From Isoetes taiwanensis (lineage: Eukaryota > Streptophyta > Lycopodiopsida > Isoetales > Isoetaceae), in assembly GCA_021234155.1 (NCBI GenBank), contig JAJEKV010000198.1, forward strand, positions 1-64,000: a DNA stretch of 64,000 nucleotides, read 5' to 3'. The first letter of the stretch is position 1; every line of letters starts with the position of its first letter. Both the position numbers and the translations under genes were made by a program. The notes beneath the pieces were generated by a model. That model saw nothing but the letters and a program-made list of their open reading frames with translations. It did not search any database and was not told the DNA's origin. Below are positions 1-11,988 of the stretch, one piece after another.

Positions 1-1030
1 GGATTATTGGAGAACGCAAAAAAGCTTCCACCTTAGGATTGCAGTGGGATCATTGGTGATCTAAGGGCCCGATTGGCCGTTGGGGTCATTTTATATAAAT
101 ATTTGGCTTAGGAAGTCCTCTATATTAACACTTGATCTTATTTGCAGGTTTTGCATAGTGTTAAGCATTGGGAGGACACTTTATGTAAGAAGGCGCCAAG
201 GATATGCGCAAAATTTGGATGTGCAATCTCAAATTGTTTCCTATAAACGAGGCTTATGGGTAAAGTTCTAAGTTGAATTTCTTTATTTGGAATAAAGAAT
301 AGATACTTTTGCTGTGTATATATCCATGGTAGATTAGTGACTACATTGCAAGTGTAGCAGGCTTGAACATGGTATACTAGATAGGGAATGCCTCTTGGAA
401 GATTAGTGGTTGTATTTGCGGCAATCGTTGACAAGAGAGCATAAGATGTAATTTCTTGGAAGATTAGTAATTGTAGTTTTGCAAATACAATTGGTTTGAC
501 AAAAATTACATACGTATCTTGGAGATACATTTGTATGCATTGGTGGCGATACAATCAAGTAGTACCCAGCGGAGGTCTGAAAAGATAATAATGTACCATT
601 TGAGGTACAAAGGATATATCATCTTGTGGAAGCACGCGGATATCCATAATCAAGTTTCTAGAGTTTTGCGGGGAGCTAAAAGAATGGGGGTGAGGTTCCA
701 ATGGGTATAAAGTATTGTGGAAGTACAATAACTTATAACCATTCTTGAGTTCACGAGGGTCACAGGAACTCCAATTGTAATGTTGAACATGGGACAATCA
801 CCTTGAGAAGGGATGGACCAAGCTAGAGAGTACTTGGACGTCTTGAGACGATCTATCTTTTGAAGGGATGGATTGATATGGAGCAAGCAGGGGGAGTGGT
901 CTTACGGCGAATGGATTATTGGAATTATAGGCAAATACTATGTAAATGTTATTCCTAAGTTCACCTAATAATATGAAGGGGCATAGGATAACAGGATGGT
1001 TATTGGTTGAGAAAAAAAAATCATAGATAA
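1..1030 (+). repeat. Array unit 0, partial internal region
   Basis: The window opens inside an internal region, at the segment reading ggattattggagaa in other units. This copy is diverged and has lost about 80 bp near 993, where ggataaca joins directly to ggatggttattgg. It is interrupted at 1030/1031 by Helitron A and resumes at 4426 for 8 bp before the next LTR. Confidence 0.8.
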
Positions 1031-1348
1031 CTAGTAATGGTGCTTGGCGTTCAACGCTATAAAGCGATTATTGGGTTCAACATTGTAAAAGATTCATGAA
1101 GCATTAATGGTGTGCAATTTGAGCTTCAATTTTGTATATTGTTCAAGTTTACGGTCATGGATGATGTCAATGTGGCATGACGTAAAAATACCATCTATTG
1201 ATCTATCTATCTACCTACATCATGGAGACCTTGATGCAATTTCAACACTGTTGACATACCTAGAATTCTCTTGCCTTTACATTAGATCAAATAATGTAGG
1301 TCAATTTTGTTATTTGTAGCTATTTCTTCCTCCTTTGTTTACTCAGCA

Positions 1349-1592
1349 CGTCATTGAAAAATGGCAAAGGTTAGATTAGTTGTATGTTTATTAGAGAGCT
1401 ATGTGAACGAAACTTGCAAATTTATTAATGAGTTTCGTATTGCTCGTCATTGAAAAATGGCAAAGGTTAGATTAGTTGTATGTTTATTAGAGAGTTGAGA
1501 TTGAAAAATGGCAAAGGTTAGATTAGTTGTATGTTTATTAGAGAGCTATGTGAACAAAACTTGCAAATTTATTAATGAGTTTCGTATTGCTC
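1349..1592. repeat. Direct repeat cluster inside Helitron A (three copies)
   Basis: A block beginning attgaaaaatggcaaagg occurs at about 1353, 1449 and 1502. The first and third copies are about 92 bp and differ by few bases; the middle copy is cut short after about 47 bp. A short open frame (1508-1693) starts in the third copy but matches no family I recognise. Confidence 0.8.
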
Positions 1593-1705
1593 ATTTGGGA
1601 GATGCTACTATTATTATTTGCTCAGCATTTTTTATGCAAATAGATTGCATTATAGAAAGGGTGTTGAAAGACATTATGGAAATTGACTTGTAGTGAAGTA
1701 GCATT

Positions 1706-1867
1706 AGTGGGATTGCATATAATGTGATAGCTTTATTTGTGATAAGAAATTTGGAGAGTGCAGATAATGATTCACATCATTTGGCTATAGGTGCCATCAT
1801 AATTGTAGCAACATGTGTATTGGTGAAAGGAGTGGGATTGCATATAATGTGATAGCTTTATTTGTGA
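1706..1867. repeat. 37-bp direct duplication inside Helitron A
   Basis: The stretch starting agtgggattgcatataat at 1706-1742 recurs without change at 1831-1867, 125 bp downstream. No coding sense is apparent. Confidence 0.8.
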
Positions 1868-3036
1868 GTGCAGTTACTACATCTATCCATACTAAGATGT
1901 TAATGTTATGACGTACATGAATGAATACCATGGCACTTACATAAATTAAAACATTTTCAAGGCCTTACCCGCCAACTTTAATTCGGACTCAAGGATAATT
2001 GTGTATCGGCACCATCTACTATGGAGGCCGAGATTACTGCCCATTCAACAAAATTTGGTCTTGCCAAATCTTCAATCGTCTTGTGTGATCACGGTAAGAA
2101 GCGTTCTCTCTGATTACGGAAGACCAACATAACATGTTGCAATGACCAATATCAATGGCTTTGCAAGAGCCTTTGTTTGGCTTGATAAGCGATGTAGTCA
2201 TTCAAATGAAACTTCGTGAACCAAAGACACCAATGCTTACGTCATCGGTGGCCCTCTCAAAGGACAACTGCAGATTGGAATGCAAAAGAGAATGTGCAAT
2301 CCGCTTAAGCACGCCAAGTAGCTGACATATCTTTGTTTCAATGTTGAGCTTACAAAGGCAGCCATTCCTTCAAGAATCGGCGTGATGGTACGGCAGAAAG
2401 GGGAGGCGTTGGGAGCTACTCTAGCGCAAAGTGTTCGAGAGGACATCTTCCCCGTAATTTATACCAACAAAACCTTCAAAAGCGTAGGAAGTGCAAAACC
2501 TAATTATAAATGCACGTAAATTCAAAGAAACTAACATGCGTGCTAGGACCAAAATGTGTTCTCGCGATTGAGCCCTCTTCTACATCATACGTGTCTTTGC
2601 TTTTTAGGGAACCCATTCCGAGCAAATGGATGATTGGGAAATGCTACGAATTTTTGCTCAAGGAAATTCCTTGAAATACCATCAAACCTATTCAAAACCT
2701 ATATTCAACTATACAATTTGCGGGGATATTTTGGAAAAAAAAGCAGAACTTACCACCTCATGGGGTTCTCTTCCATATCACTTCTACATGTGTCTCTAAT
2801 TTCTAGACACATCAAAAATGACCAATTCTAGCAACGGTGGTGGGAAGTGTTACAGCAAATTACATTCTCCAGTGAGTTTTACAAATGCAAAAGACAACAT
2901 AGCATCCTATATTGCTACATTTAATATTTTAAAAATGGAATTTGTACAAAAATGCGTGTTAATGAGCTGGTTAGTTTCTTTAGAGTCTTTTTAATCATGT
3001 CTCGCACATACTTAAAGCTTTTGCTATTGTACATGC
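1868..3036. other. Helitron A interior, no recognisable gene
   Basis: This stretch has normal base composition, unlike the purine tracts of the other Helitrons, and may be captured host DNA. Only short open frames occur (for example 2237-2446 minus and 2634-2831 plus), with no motif I recognise and no convincing exon-intron structure. Confidence 0.5.
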
Positions 3037-3465
3037 TTACCCAATTTCGTTATCTCTTTGCAAAACAACCATGATCATTTGGGTTCTTTCATAAGTTAGA
3101 AATATTTTACTGTGAGTGTCTTGCACCTTTTGTGAAATGCTACTGATAAAGCAAACTACACCAGCAACTGCCATCGCGCAACACATTACTAAGAAAACAG
3201 AATTATATGTGCAATATAGCAAACAAACGGACTTGAAAATATACACCCATAAGAGAAAGTATGCAATGAAGGAGGATAAACAATTTTGGTGAGAGACTCG
3301 TCTGGAGGGGGAAAACCGGCCGGAAAAACCTGCTGTGAGAAGACGCCGATAATGGAGAAAGAGCTCAACAACATATATATAGCCTCGTCTCTCCCCAAAA
3401 TGGCGATCCGACGGTGTCGAATCGCATGCATTCTTAGCTAGAGAAAGTATGCAATGGAGTGCCAT
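3037..3465 (-). pseudogene. Possible captured gene 5' end in Helitron A, unidentified
   Basis: Two overlapping minus-strand frames (142 codons at 3037-3465 and 80 codons at 3189-3431) cover a stretch with more balanced base composition than its surroundings. A TATATATA run lies at about 3372-3380 in the middle. The 80-codon frame has a hydrophobic, signal-peptide-like stretch (MLLSSFSIIGVF) followed by a proline-rich part; the longer frame has two hydrophobic segments near its C-terminus. I do not recognise either product. Capture by the Helitron is the natural explanation, but the fragment could equally be a promoter or UTR piece with chance frames. Confidence 0.25.
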
Positions 3466-4425
3466 AGAATTTAAGATCTTTTTATGTACCTATGCACTTG
3501 ATTACATGTAGACTGACAAACTGAAGCATATTTTCCTGGTGCACTGGAGCACTTGGCTTTTAAAACCTTCGCAAAAACATGTAGAAGATATGATGAAGCA
3601 TGTCAATCCAACAAAGACGCCAACAAAGCATGAACCCTTACCTTTTTGTTTGTAAAAGATTCTCAACTCCCCTTAGCATTATGAGCAATACTCTTCATCA
3701 CGATTAATCAAAGTAATTACAAAGGGGCATTTGCCCAATAAGCAATATCCTGCAAAAAGAGCCAGGGACAATTTAAATCATTCAGCATAATATGGCAATA
3801 GGAGGATGATGGCCTGCCTTACATAACAAAAACACATTGGCCCAAATATTCTTACCTTGCTAGGAACCTTTGCAGATATAAGACTGAAACAAAACACAGA
3901 GATGGTCTAAATAAAACACATGTTGTAGGTCGTTGAAGACTAAAATTTGCTCTTAAGCCAAGTAGATTCAAATTTACTTGACCTGTTGCGGTGAAGGAAA
4001 CAGATATGGCTTGAAAACCTACCTTAACCCTTTGTGTGAACATGCATTGAAGACCTATTTGCACACACGATTCCACAGGCCAAAGCTTACGGTGCATAAT
4101 ACTACTACTGCAAAAATCGTCGCTAATTGCCGATCTCCGATTACGGCGACCGCTTGCGTGTATCGCCACCGACTCAACCGGGCTTACGCAAATCGACTCA
4201 ACATCTTTGGATTTTTGAGGCGGCCGTATTTTTAGAAGAAAATCTTGCTGAGATGAAACACATGCAACTTCTAAAGAAATCCTCGAGCTCCTAATCCTAA
4301 TCGAACTCCCGTGAGATAGCCTTGAATCAGAGATTAAATCTCAACCATTAAATAAAATAATCAAATCTCAGCCTTTAAATTTAGGGCTGGGTCCAACACT
4401 TACACAATAACATTATAATATAAGA
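3466..4425. other. Helitron A 5'-terminal interior, no gene recognised
   Basis: This part holds short frames on both strands (3852-4169 minus, 3978-4235 plus) without recognisable motifs. The last 150 bp are the Helitron 5' subterminal sequence, AT-rich and ending, on the plus strand, in ttataatataaga. Confidence 0.5.
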
Positions 4426-4433
4426 TATCCATA

Positions 4434-6470
4434 TGATAAGTGATATAATCTAATTAAAGACAAGGAGATATTTTGAGAAAAGGCAATCGCCTCCTAAAAA
4501 AAAAGGCTAAAGTCGCAGAGAGCTCTATAAATAGAACCAAAACTTGATTTGGACATATCTCAAGCGAGCTCCATTAAAGCGACTTTTAGCTTGTTGGAGC
4601 CATTTCGAGTCTAGTTTCTGAATTGGGCTGGCACATTCCGTAGTTCATCCGAAGGGAGAGTAATGGCCGCCTAAAAACGTGACAAGTGGTCATGATCAAC
4701 GCCATAGCGACTTTCTGATTTGTAATTGTTTTTACGAATCGTGGCTACTTGGAGTAGCTAGATTAGTTCGGAAGGCCAAGCCGGATGCAGAGCTTTGTAT
4801 TTGCCATAGAGCACTTGTGTTTGCCATAATCCCGTGGATCCGGTTGGGTGGTTAATGGATCTTTGCCCATATCACTTGTGACATGAATAAAGTTTCTTTA
4901 GTCCAGGTTGTTCTATTATTTCATTGTGGATTCTATGATTCTATGTTATTGCGACTTCCCAAATATACATGAATCGTATCAAGTGGTATCAGAGCGAAGC
5001 TGTGATTCTTATGGTAATCTATGGGCTATGGGAACATCAAGGTCTGCGAAACACCAAGAACCTTGCAAGCTTGTCTTTTAAGTATAGATGGGTTTAACCG
5101 TCAAAGAAGTGTTAAGGGGGCTTAAGTATATGGGTAAACAGGTGAATCTTGGAGTGTGGCATCCAAAGTGGAATTCTAGAGCCGGAAGGATTTGTGAAAA
5201 TCGGGGACAAAGATCTTGTGCCCGATGAATAAGTATATTATTCGATACATTGGATTTGGTGACCTACTGCTATAAATGAGGCGGGACATCGATGCGAGAT
5301 AAAATTTGGTGCTTCTGTGGAGAATGCTCGAAGTATATGGAACAACTTGTTGCGAACGAGTTTGGATTATTGGAGAACCGCAAAAGCATCCTGCTTGGGA
5401 TTGTAGAGTCAGATCGTGGTGATCTGAGAGACTGATTGGCCGTTGGGGGTCATTTATATAAATATTTGGCTTGGGAAGTCATCTATATTAATACTTGACC
5501 TTATTTGCAGGTTTGCATAATGTTAAGCATTGGGGAGGACACTTTACGTAGAAGCTGCCAAGGATATGAACGCAAAATTTGGATGTGCAATCTCAAATTG
5601 TTTCCAATGGACAGGCTTATGGGTAAAGTTCCTAAGTTGAATTTCTTTATTTGGAATAAAGAATAGATACTTTTGCTGTGTATATCCATGGTAGATTAGT
5701 GACTACGATTGCAACGTAGCCGGCTTGAACATGGTATACTAGATAGGGAATGCCTCTTGGAAGATTAGTGGTTGTAAGCAAAGACTGTCGGCTTGACAAA
5801 GAGAGCATAAGATGTAAATTTCTTGGAAGATTAGTAATTGTGGTTGCAACACAATTGGCTTGACAAAATTACATCTGTTCTTGGAGATACACTGTATCTT
5901 GGAGATACACTGTATCGTGGTGGCGATACAATCAAGTAGTACCGCGGAGGTACGAAAGATAATAATGTACCACGGAGGTACAAAGGATATATCGTCTTGT
6001 GGAAGTACAACGGATATCCATAAGCATTTCTAGAGTTTTGCGGGAGCTAAAAGAATGGGGACGTGGAGGTTCCAATGGGTATAAGGTATTGTGGAAGTAC
6101 AATAACTTATAACCATTCTTGAGTTCGCGGGGTCTAGGAACTCCGTGTGTATGTTGAACATGGGACAATCACTTGAGAAGGATGGACCAAACTGGAACGA
6201 TGCTTGGACGACGCTTGGACGATCTATCTTGAGAAGGGATGGATTGATATGGAGCAAGCATTTTGGGGGAGGCGGTCCACGGCCGAATGGGTTATTGGAA
6301 TTATGGCAAATACTATGTAAATGTTATTCCTAAGGTCACCTAATAATATGAAGGGGCATAGGATAACATAGCATGTGGGTGTGAAGAACCATTGAACTTT
6401 ATGGAAGGGGTCGAGGCACTATCATTGGGATGGTTATTGGTTGAGAAAAAAATCATAGATAATATCCATA
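4434..6470 (+). repeat. Array unit 1 (2037 bp)
   Basis: LTR 4434-4981 and internal region 4982-6470. The primer site TGGTATCAGAGC at 4984-4995 is intact. The LTR begins TGATAAGTGAT, slightly different from later copies. Confidence 0.85.
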
Positions 6471-7336
6471 TGATAAGTCATATAATCTAATTATAGACAA
6501 GGAGATATTTTGAGAAAAAGGCAACTGCCTCCTAAAAAAAGGCTAAAGTCGCAGAGAGCTCTATAAATAGAACCAAAACTTCAGTTGGACATATCTCCAC
6601 AACCAGAGCTCCGATTGCAACGACTTTTAGCTTATTGGAGCCGGCTCGGAGTGTAGTTTCTGAATTGGGGTAGCACATTCCGTAGGTCATCCGAAGGAGA
6701 GAGTAATGGCCGAAAACGTGACAAGGGGTCACAGATCACTAACATAGCGACTTTACAGATTTGTAATTGTTTTCTGAACTGTGGCTACTTGGAGTAGCTA
6801 GATTAGTTTGGAAGGCCAATAAGCCAGATGCCAGAGCTTTGTATTTGCCATAGAGCACTTGTGTTTGCCATAATCCAGTGGATCCGGTTGGGTGGTTAAT
6901 GGTGCTGCCATATCACTTGTGACATGAATAAAGTTTCTTTAGTCCAGTGTTCTATTATTTCATTGTGGATTCTATGATTCTATGTTATTGCGACTTCCCA
7001 AATATACATGAATCGTATCAAGTGGTATCAGAGCGAAGCTGTGATTCTTCTGGGAATCTATGGGCTATGGGAACATCAAGGCTGCGAAACACCAAGAACC
7101 TTGCAAGCTTGTGCTGCAAGTATAGATGGGTTTAACTTCGTCAAAGAAGTGTTACGGGCGAAGTATATGGGTACACAGGTGAATCTTGGAGTGTGGCATC
7201 CAAAGTGGAATTCTAGAGCCAAAGGATTTGTGAAAATCTGGGACAAAGATCTTGTACCTGATGAATAAGTATATTATTCTGATACATTGGATTTGGTGAC
7301 TACTGCTATAAATGAGGTTGGGACATCAGTAGCAGA

Positions 7337-8787
7337 CTAGTAATGGTGCCCAGCGTTGCTGGGCATAAGTTAGAAATCTTTTTGGATGAAAACCTATTCA
7401 GCTTAGACTCGTTTTCATAAATCTAATATAATAGAAACCAAGTCTAGCATTGCTGAGCTTTAAGATGTTTTTGTGTATTCAACACCCTTCCTCTTCCCTT
7501 TGCCTTTTGCTTCATCTCGCATTTCCCATTTTCCTCATTTCCCTACATACTTCTCTTTTTCCTTTTCCTTTTTTTCTCACTTTTCCTACACATCTTCCTT
7601 TTCCCTGCTCTCTTTTTTCCTTTTTTTATCCTCTTCTCTTCCCTTCCTTTTCCCTCTCCCATTTTCCCTTCCCTTTTTTCTGACGAACTTTTTCCCTTCC
7701 CTTTTCATCTTTTACTCGTCCTTCCCATTTTTTCCTTTCCTTTTCCCCTTCATTTTCCTTTTCCTTTTCACTTTCCCTTTCTCGTTTTCCATGCCCTTTT
7801 TTCGTTCTCTTTTCCCCACCTTTTCATGCGCCCATTTTCTTCCTTTTCCCATCCTCTTCCTCTTTATCCCTTGCCCTTTTCTGCTTCTCTTTTCCCATTT
7901 TCCTCTTCCCTTTTCGTCTTGCCCACTTTCCCTTCCCTTCCCCCCTTTCCGCCTTCCTTTTCTTTTTCCTTTCCCTTCCCTTTTATTATTTTGCCACTCT
8001 TTTGCTTTTCCCCATGTCCTTTTTCCCTTTCCTTTCCCTCTTCTTTTTCATTTTCTCTTTCACTATGCCTCTTTCCATTCCCTTTTCTTCACATTTTGTA
8101 TGTGCCCCTTTTCCTCATTTCCTCACCCTCTCTCCCTTTTCCTCTTTTTCTTTTTCCTTTTTCCTTTTTCCTTTTCCCTTTTCCCATGCTCTTTTTCCCC
8201 TTTCCTCACCCTTACCCTCTTCCCTTTTTTCTCGTGCCATTTTCCCCTCCCTCTTCCTCTTTTTCAATTCCTTGCTCCTCACCCTTCTCCTGTTCCCCTT
8301 TTCCCCCTTTTCCTCCTTTTCTGACCATTTCTCTCTTTTCTTTTTCTCAGCCTTTTCCTTTTCCCTTTTCCCAATGGACTTTTTCCTTTCCGTTTTCCTC
8401 TTTTTCCCCACCCTTTCCCCCTTCCCCCTTGCCTTTTTCCATGTCTATTTTGCACTTTCTTTTTTTCCTTAATTCACCCTTTTCCTCTTCCCATTTTTTC
8501 TCGTGCCCTTTCCCCCTTCCCTTTTCTCATTTCCCTCTTCCCTTTTTCCCTACCCTTTCTCACTTTCCCTTTTCCCCCTGCCTTTTTGCCCCTTCACGTT
8601 CTCTCTTTCCTCCTCCCTTTTCCCTTTTCCCCCCTTTTCCTTTACCCTTTCCTCATAAGAGATCAAAACATGATCAATCACAGTGGTAAGAAGTTGTGCA
8701 AGAAATCTCGACCTTTGGATGCATCTAGATGATCTCGGCCATTCAAATTAGGGCTTGATCCAATCCAAGAATTACGGTATAACATTA
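7337..8787 (-). mobile_element. Helitron B1 (5'-truncated copy, 3' part of a composite)
   Basis: The left end CTAGTAATGGT followed by the GCCCAGC-gtt-GCTGGGC hairpin is a Helitron 3' terminus on the minus strand, preceded by host A at 7336. On the other side the element stops at ggtataacatta, lacking the final taatataaga found in complete copies, and runs straight into the CTAG of B2. The interior is a polypyrimidine tract on the plus strand. Confidence 0.85.
7470..8655. repeat. Polypyrimidine tract of Helitron B1 (purine on minus strand)
   Basis: About 1.2 kb of TTTTCCC/TTTCC-type sequence with very few purines. Purine-containing words recur in it, mainly (C/T)ATGCCC and CACCCTTT. The long F/S/P/L-rich open frames here exist only because TTT, TCC, CCC and CTT are all sense codons. 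Confidence 0.95.
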
Positions 8788-10961
8788 CTAGTAATGGTGC
8801 CCAGCGTTGCTGGGCATAAGTTGAGAGCCTGTAAATGCTTTGGCCCTATCCCTTTCCCTTTTTCTCTATCCCACATTTCATTTTTTCTTATTTTCTCTAC
8901 TTTTTTTTTCATTTCCTTTTTTTCTCGTCTTTCTCACATGTTTCCTTGTTTTCCCATCCCTTTCCTTCCCCCTTCCCTGTTCCCGATAACCTTTTTCCCT
9001 TCCCTTTTGCTCCTTTCTCCACCTTTTCCCTCTTCTCTTTTTTCTTTGCTCTTTTCCCTTCCCCTTTCTCTTTTTTTATGCCTTCTCTTTTCCCCACCCT
9101 TTTTCCATGTCTTCCCTTTTTCTCAACCTTTTACTCTTTCGCCCTTTTCCATGCCTAATTTTCCTTCTCTTTTCCTCCTTTTCCCACTCTTTTCCTCCCT
9201 TTTTTGTGTGCCCTTTTCCCTTCCGTTTTTCTTTTCTCCCTCCCGTTTTCCATGCCCCTTTTACCTCCCCTTTTTCCATCTCCTCACCCTTTCCCTCTTT
9301 CCCTTTTCCATGTTCCCTTTTTCTCTTCCCCTTTTCCATTTTCCTCATTTCCTTTTTCCCGTGCCTCTCTCTCTTTCCCCCCTTTTCCATTCTTTTTTCT
9401 TTTCTATTTCCCTTTTTCCATGCCCTTTTTCCCACCCTTTTCTTCTTTCTATTTTTCCCGTGCTTCCTTTTCCTCCTTTTCCCATCATTTCCCTCTTCCC
9501 GTGCAATTTTCCCTTCTTTCAACCATTCCTTTTTCTTTTCTCTTTTCCTTTCCTCATGTCCTTTTTCCCTTTCCCTCCCCTCCATCACTCCCTTGCTTCC
9601 CTTTCCCTTTTTTCCCGTTTCCTTTTCTTGATGGATTTTTTTCTTTTCGTTTTCCTCCTTTGCCGATCCTTTTCCTGTGCACTTTTTCCCTTCCTTTCCA
9701 TTTCCTTTTCCCTTTTTCCATGCCTTTTGCACATTTGTTTTATTCTCTTATTTCCTATACCCATTTTCCTCTTTTCCCCACCCTTTCTCTCTTGCCCCTT
9801 TTCTTTTCCCCTTTTCTTTTTCCCTTTCTTCACCATTTTCCTCTTCCCTTTTTTTCTCATGCCCTTCCCTCCTTCCCTTTTCTCGTTTCCCTCTTTCTTT
9901 TTCCTTGTGACCTTTATCTAGGTTCCCTTTCCCCCTTTTCCCTTTCCTTTTTCTTTCTTCTCACTTTCCCTTTTTCTATGCCTCTTTTCTTTTCCCCTCT
10001 CCCCATCCTTTTCTTGTTCCCCCTTGTCCCTTCCCTTCTTCCCTTCACTTCTCACATCTCAATTTTCCTCCTTTCTATACCCTTTCCTCTTCCCCTTTTC
10101 CCATTTCTTTTTTTCCTTCCCTTTCCTCCCTCCCCCCTTTCTTTTTCTCTTTTCCATGCCACTTATCCCTTCCTCGCCACTTCACTCCTTCCCTTTTTCC
10201 CTCTTCCCCTTTTCCTCGTGTCTCTTTGCCTTTTCCTTTTCATCTTTCCACCCCCCTTTTTGTTTTTCCTTTCCCTAACCTTCCCCCTTTTCCCGTGCCC
10301 TTTTTCTCCTTTCTCCCCTCCTTTCTTTTCCTTTTCTCTTTCCCTTTTCCATTACACCGTTCCCTTTTCTCCACTTTTTCCATGCGCTCCTTTTCCTCCT
10401 TTCTCTATCCTCCTTTTCTTTTCCCATGAGCATTCTCCCTCCCTTTTTTTTTTTTTTACTTTTTCCATGCTCTTTTTCCCTTCCTTTTTCCCCTTTTCAA
10501 AACCTTTCCCTTTTGCCCTTTTTCCCATGCCCTTTTCCCATCTCCCTCTCCCCTTTTCCAAATGCCCATTTTCCCTTCCCTTTTCCCTTTCCGCATTTCT
10601 TTTTCCTTCCCCTTTTCCTTTTCCAATGCCCCTTTCCTCCTTTCCCCACTCTTTCCTCATTGCCCTTTCTCCCTTCCCATTCCTCTCTCCCCTCTTTGTT
10701 TTCTCATTCTTTTTCCCTTTTCCCATGCCACTTTTTCCTTTCCTCACCATTTTCTTCTTCCCCCTTTTCCCATGCCCTTTTCCCCTCTTCCCCTTTCCCT
10801 CGTGCCTTTTTCCCTTCACTTTTCCTTTTCCATTCTCCCTTTTCCTTAATCTTCGATATTGCAATAAAATCATCACCGTCCGATTAAGCCAATCAAATCT
10901 ACACCATTAGATTTAGGGCTTGATGGAAAACGGACACACGCTAAAACATTATAATATAAGA
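8788..10961 (-). mobile_element. Helitron B2 (complete; 5' part of the composite)
   Basis: Starts CTAGTAATGGT plus the GCCCAGC/GCTGGGC hairpin at 8788 and ends at ...ttataatataaga (10961), followed by host T at 10962. Host A (7336) and T (10962) join to gcaga|taaaatt, exactly the sequence of uninterrupted units, so B1 and B2 occupy a single insertion site. Confidence 0.88.
8845..10845. repeat. 2-kb polypyrimidine tract of Helitron B2
   Basis: The longest such tract in the window. It is made of TTTTCCC-like runs broken by recurring CATGCC, GTGCC and CACCCT words. It diverges clearly from the tracts of C, D, E and F. Confidence 0.95.
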
Positions 10962-11988
10962 TAAAATTCGGTGCTTCCGTGGAGAATACTCGAAGTATAT
11001 GGAACAACTTGTTGCGAACGAGTCTGGATTATTGGAGAACCGCAAAAGCATCCTGCTTGGGATTGCGGAGTCAGATCCTGGTGATCTGAGAGACTGATTG
11101 GTCGTTGGGGGTCATTTATATAAATATTTGGCTTGGGAAGTCATCTATATTAACACTTGACCTTATTTGCAGGTTTGCATAGTGTTAAGCATTGGGGAGG
11201 ACACTTTACGTAGAAGCTGCCAATGATATGAACGCAAAATTTGGATGTGCAATCTCAAATTGTTTCTTATGGACAGGCTTATGGGTAAAGTTCCTAAGTT
11301 GAATTTCTTTATTTGGAATAAAGAATAGATACTTTTGCTGTGTATATCCATGGTAGATTAGTGACTACGATTGCAACGTAGCCGGCTTGAACATGGTATA
11401 CTAGATAGGGAATGCCTCTTGGAAGATTAGTGGTTGTGGGCAAAGACAACCGGCTTGACAAGAGAGCATAAGATGTAAATTTCTTGGAAGATTAGTAATT
11501 GTGGTTGCAACATAATTGGCTTGACAAAATTACATCTGTATCTTGGAGATACACTGTATCGTGGTGGCGATACAATCAAGTAGTACCGCGGAGGTACGAA
11601 AGATAATAATGTACCACGGAGGTACAAAGGATAACCATTCTTGAGTTCGCAGGGTCTAGGAACTCCCAGGTGTATGTTGAACATGGGACAATCACCTTGA
11701 GAAGGGATGGACCAAACTGGAACGTACTTGGACGATCGCGGACGATCTATCTTGAGAAGGGATGGATTGATATGGAGCAAGCATGGGGGAGCGGTCCACG
11801 GCGAATGGGTTATTGGAATTATGGCAAATACTATGTAAATGTTATTCCTAAGGTCACCTAATAATATGAAGGGGCATAGGATAACATAGCATGTGGGTGT
11901 GAAGAACCATTGAACTTTATGGAAGGGGTCGAGGCACTATTATTGGGATGGTTATTGGTTGAGAAAAAAATCATAGATAATATCCATA

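Larger units (their letters stand above)
1031..4425 (-). mobile_element. Helitron A (3395 bp, non-autonomous, distinct interior)
   Basis: Read on the minus strand the element starts TCTTATATTATAATG and ends ACCATTACTAG, between a host A (1030) and T (4426). Joining the flanks restores agataa|tatcc exactly as in uninterrupted units, so both ends are secure. The sub-terminal hairpin at about 1042-1070 is weaker than in the other copies (inner GCGTT/AACGC, plus CGCT/AGCG). The 5' end shares the TCTTATATTATAA start and a CCCTAAATTTA-like motif with the other Helitrons here, so it belongs to the same lineage. The interior is unrelated to theirs: it is AT-rich, holds short direct repeats and exon-like fragments, and has no RepHel helicase/Rep reading frame. 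Captured host DNA is likely, but no source gene is recognised. Confidence 0.85.
6471..11988 (+). repeat. Array unit 2, split by composite Helitron B
   Basis: LTR 6471-7020, intact primer site 7023-7034, internal region 7021-7336 and 10962-11988. Without the Helitrons the unit is 1893 bp. Part of the shortfall is a deletion of about 125 bp near 11630, where the hairpin array loses its last members (caaaggata joins accattcttgag). Units 4 and 6 share this deletion. Confidence 0.85.

Noticed and set aside
1042-1070. Helitron A as a separate, unrelated family because of its poor hairpin
   Set aside because: Its 5' end (TCTTATATTATAA) and 3' tail (ACCATTACTAG) match the other copies, so a shared lineage with diverged subterminal hairpin is simpler.
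7450-10910. Very long open frames (up to 568 codons) of F, S, P and L
   Set aside because: They lie wholly in polypyrimidine tracts where stop codons cannot occur; all three frames are open together and no domain or start context is present.
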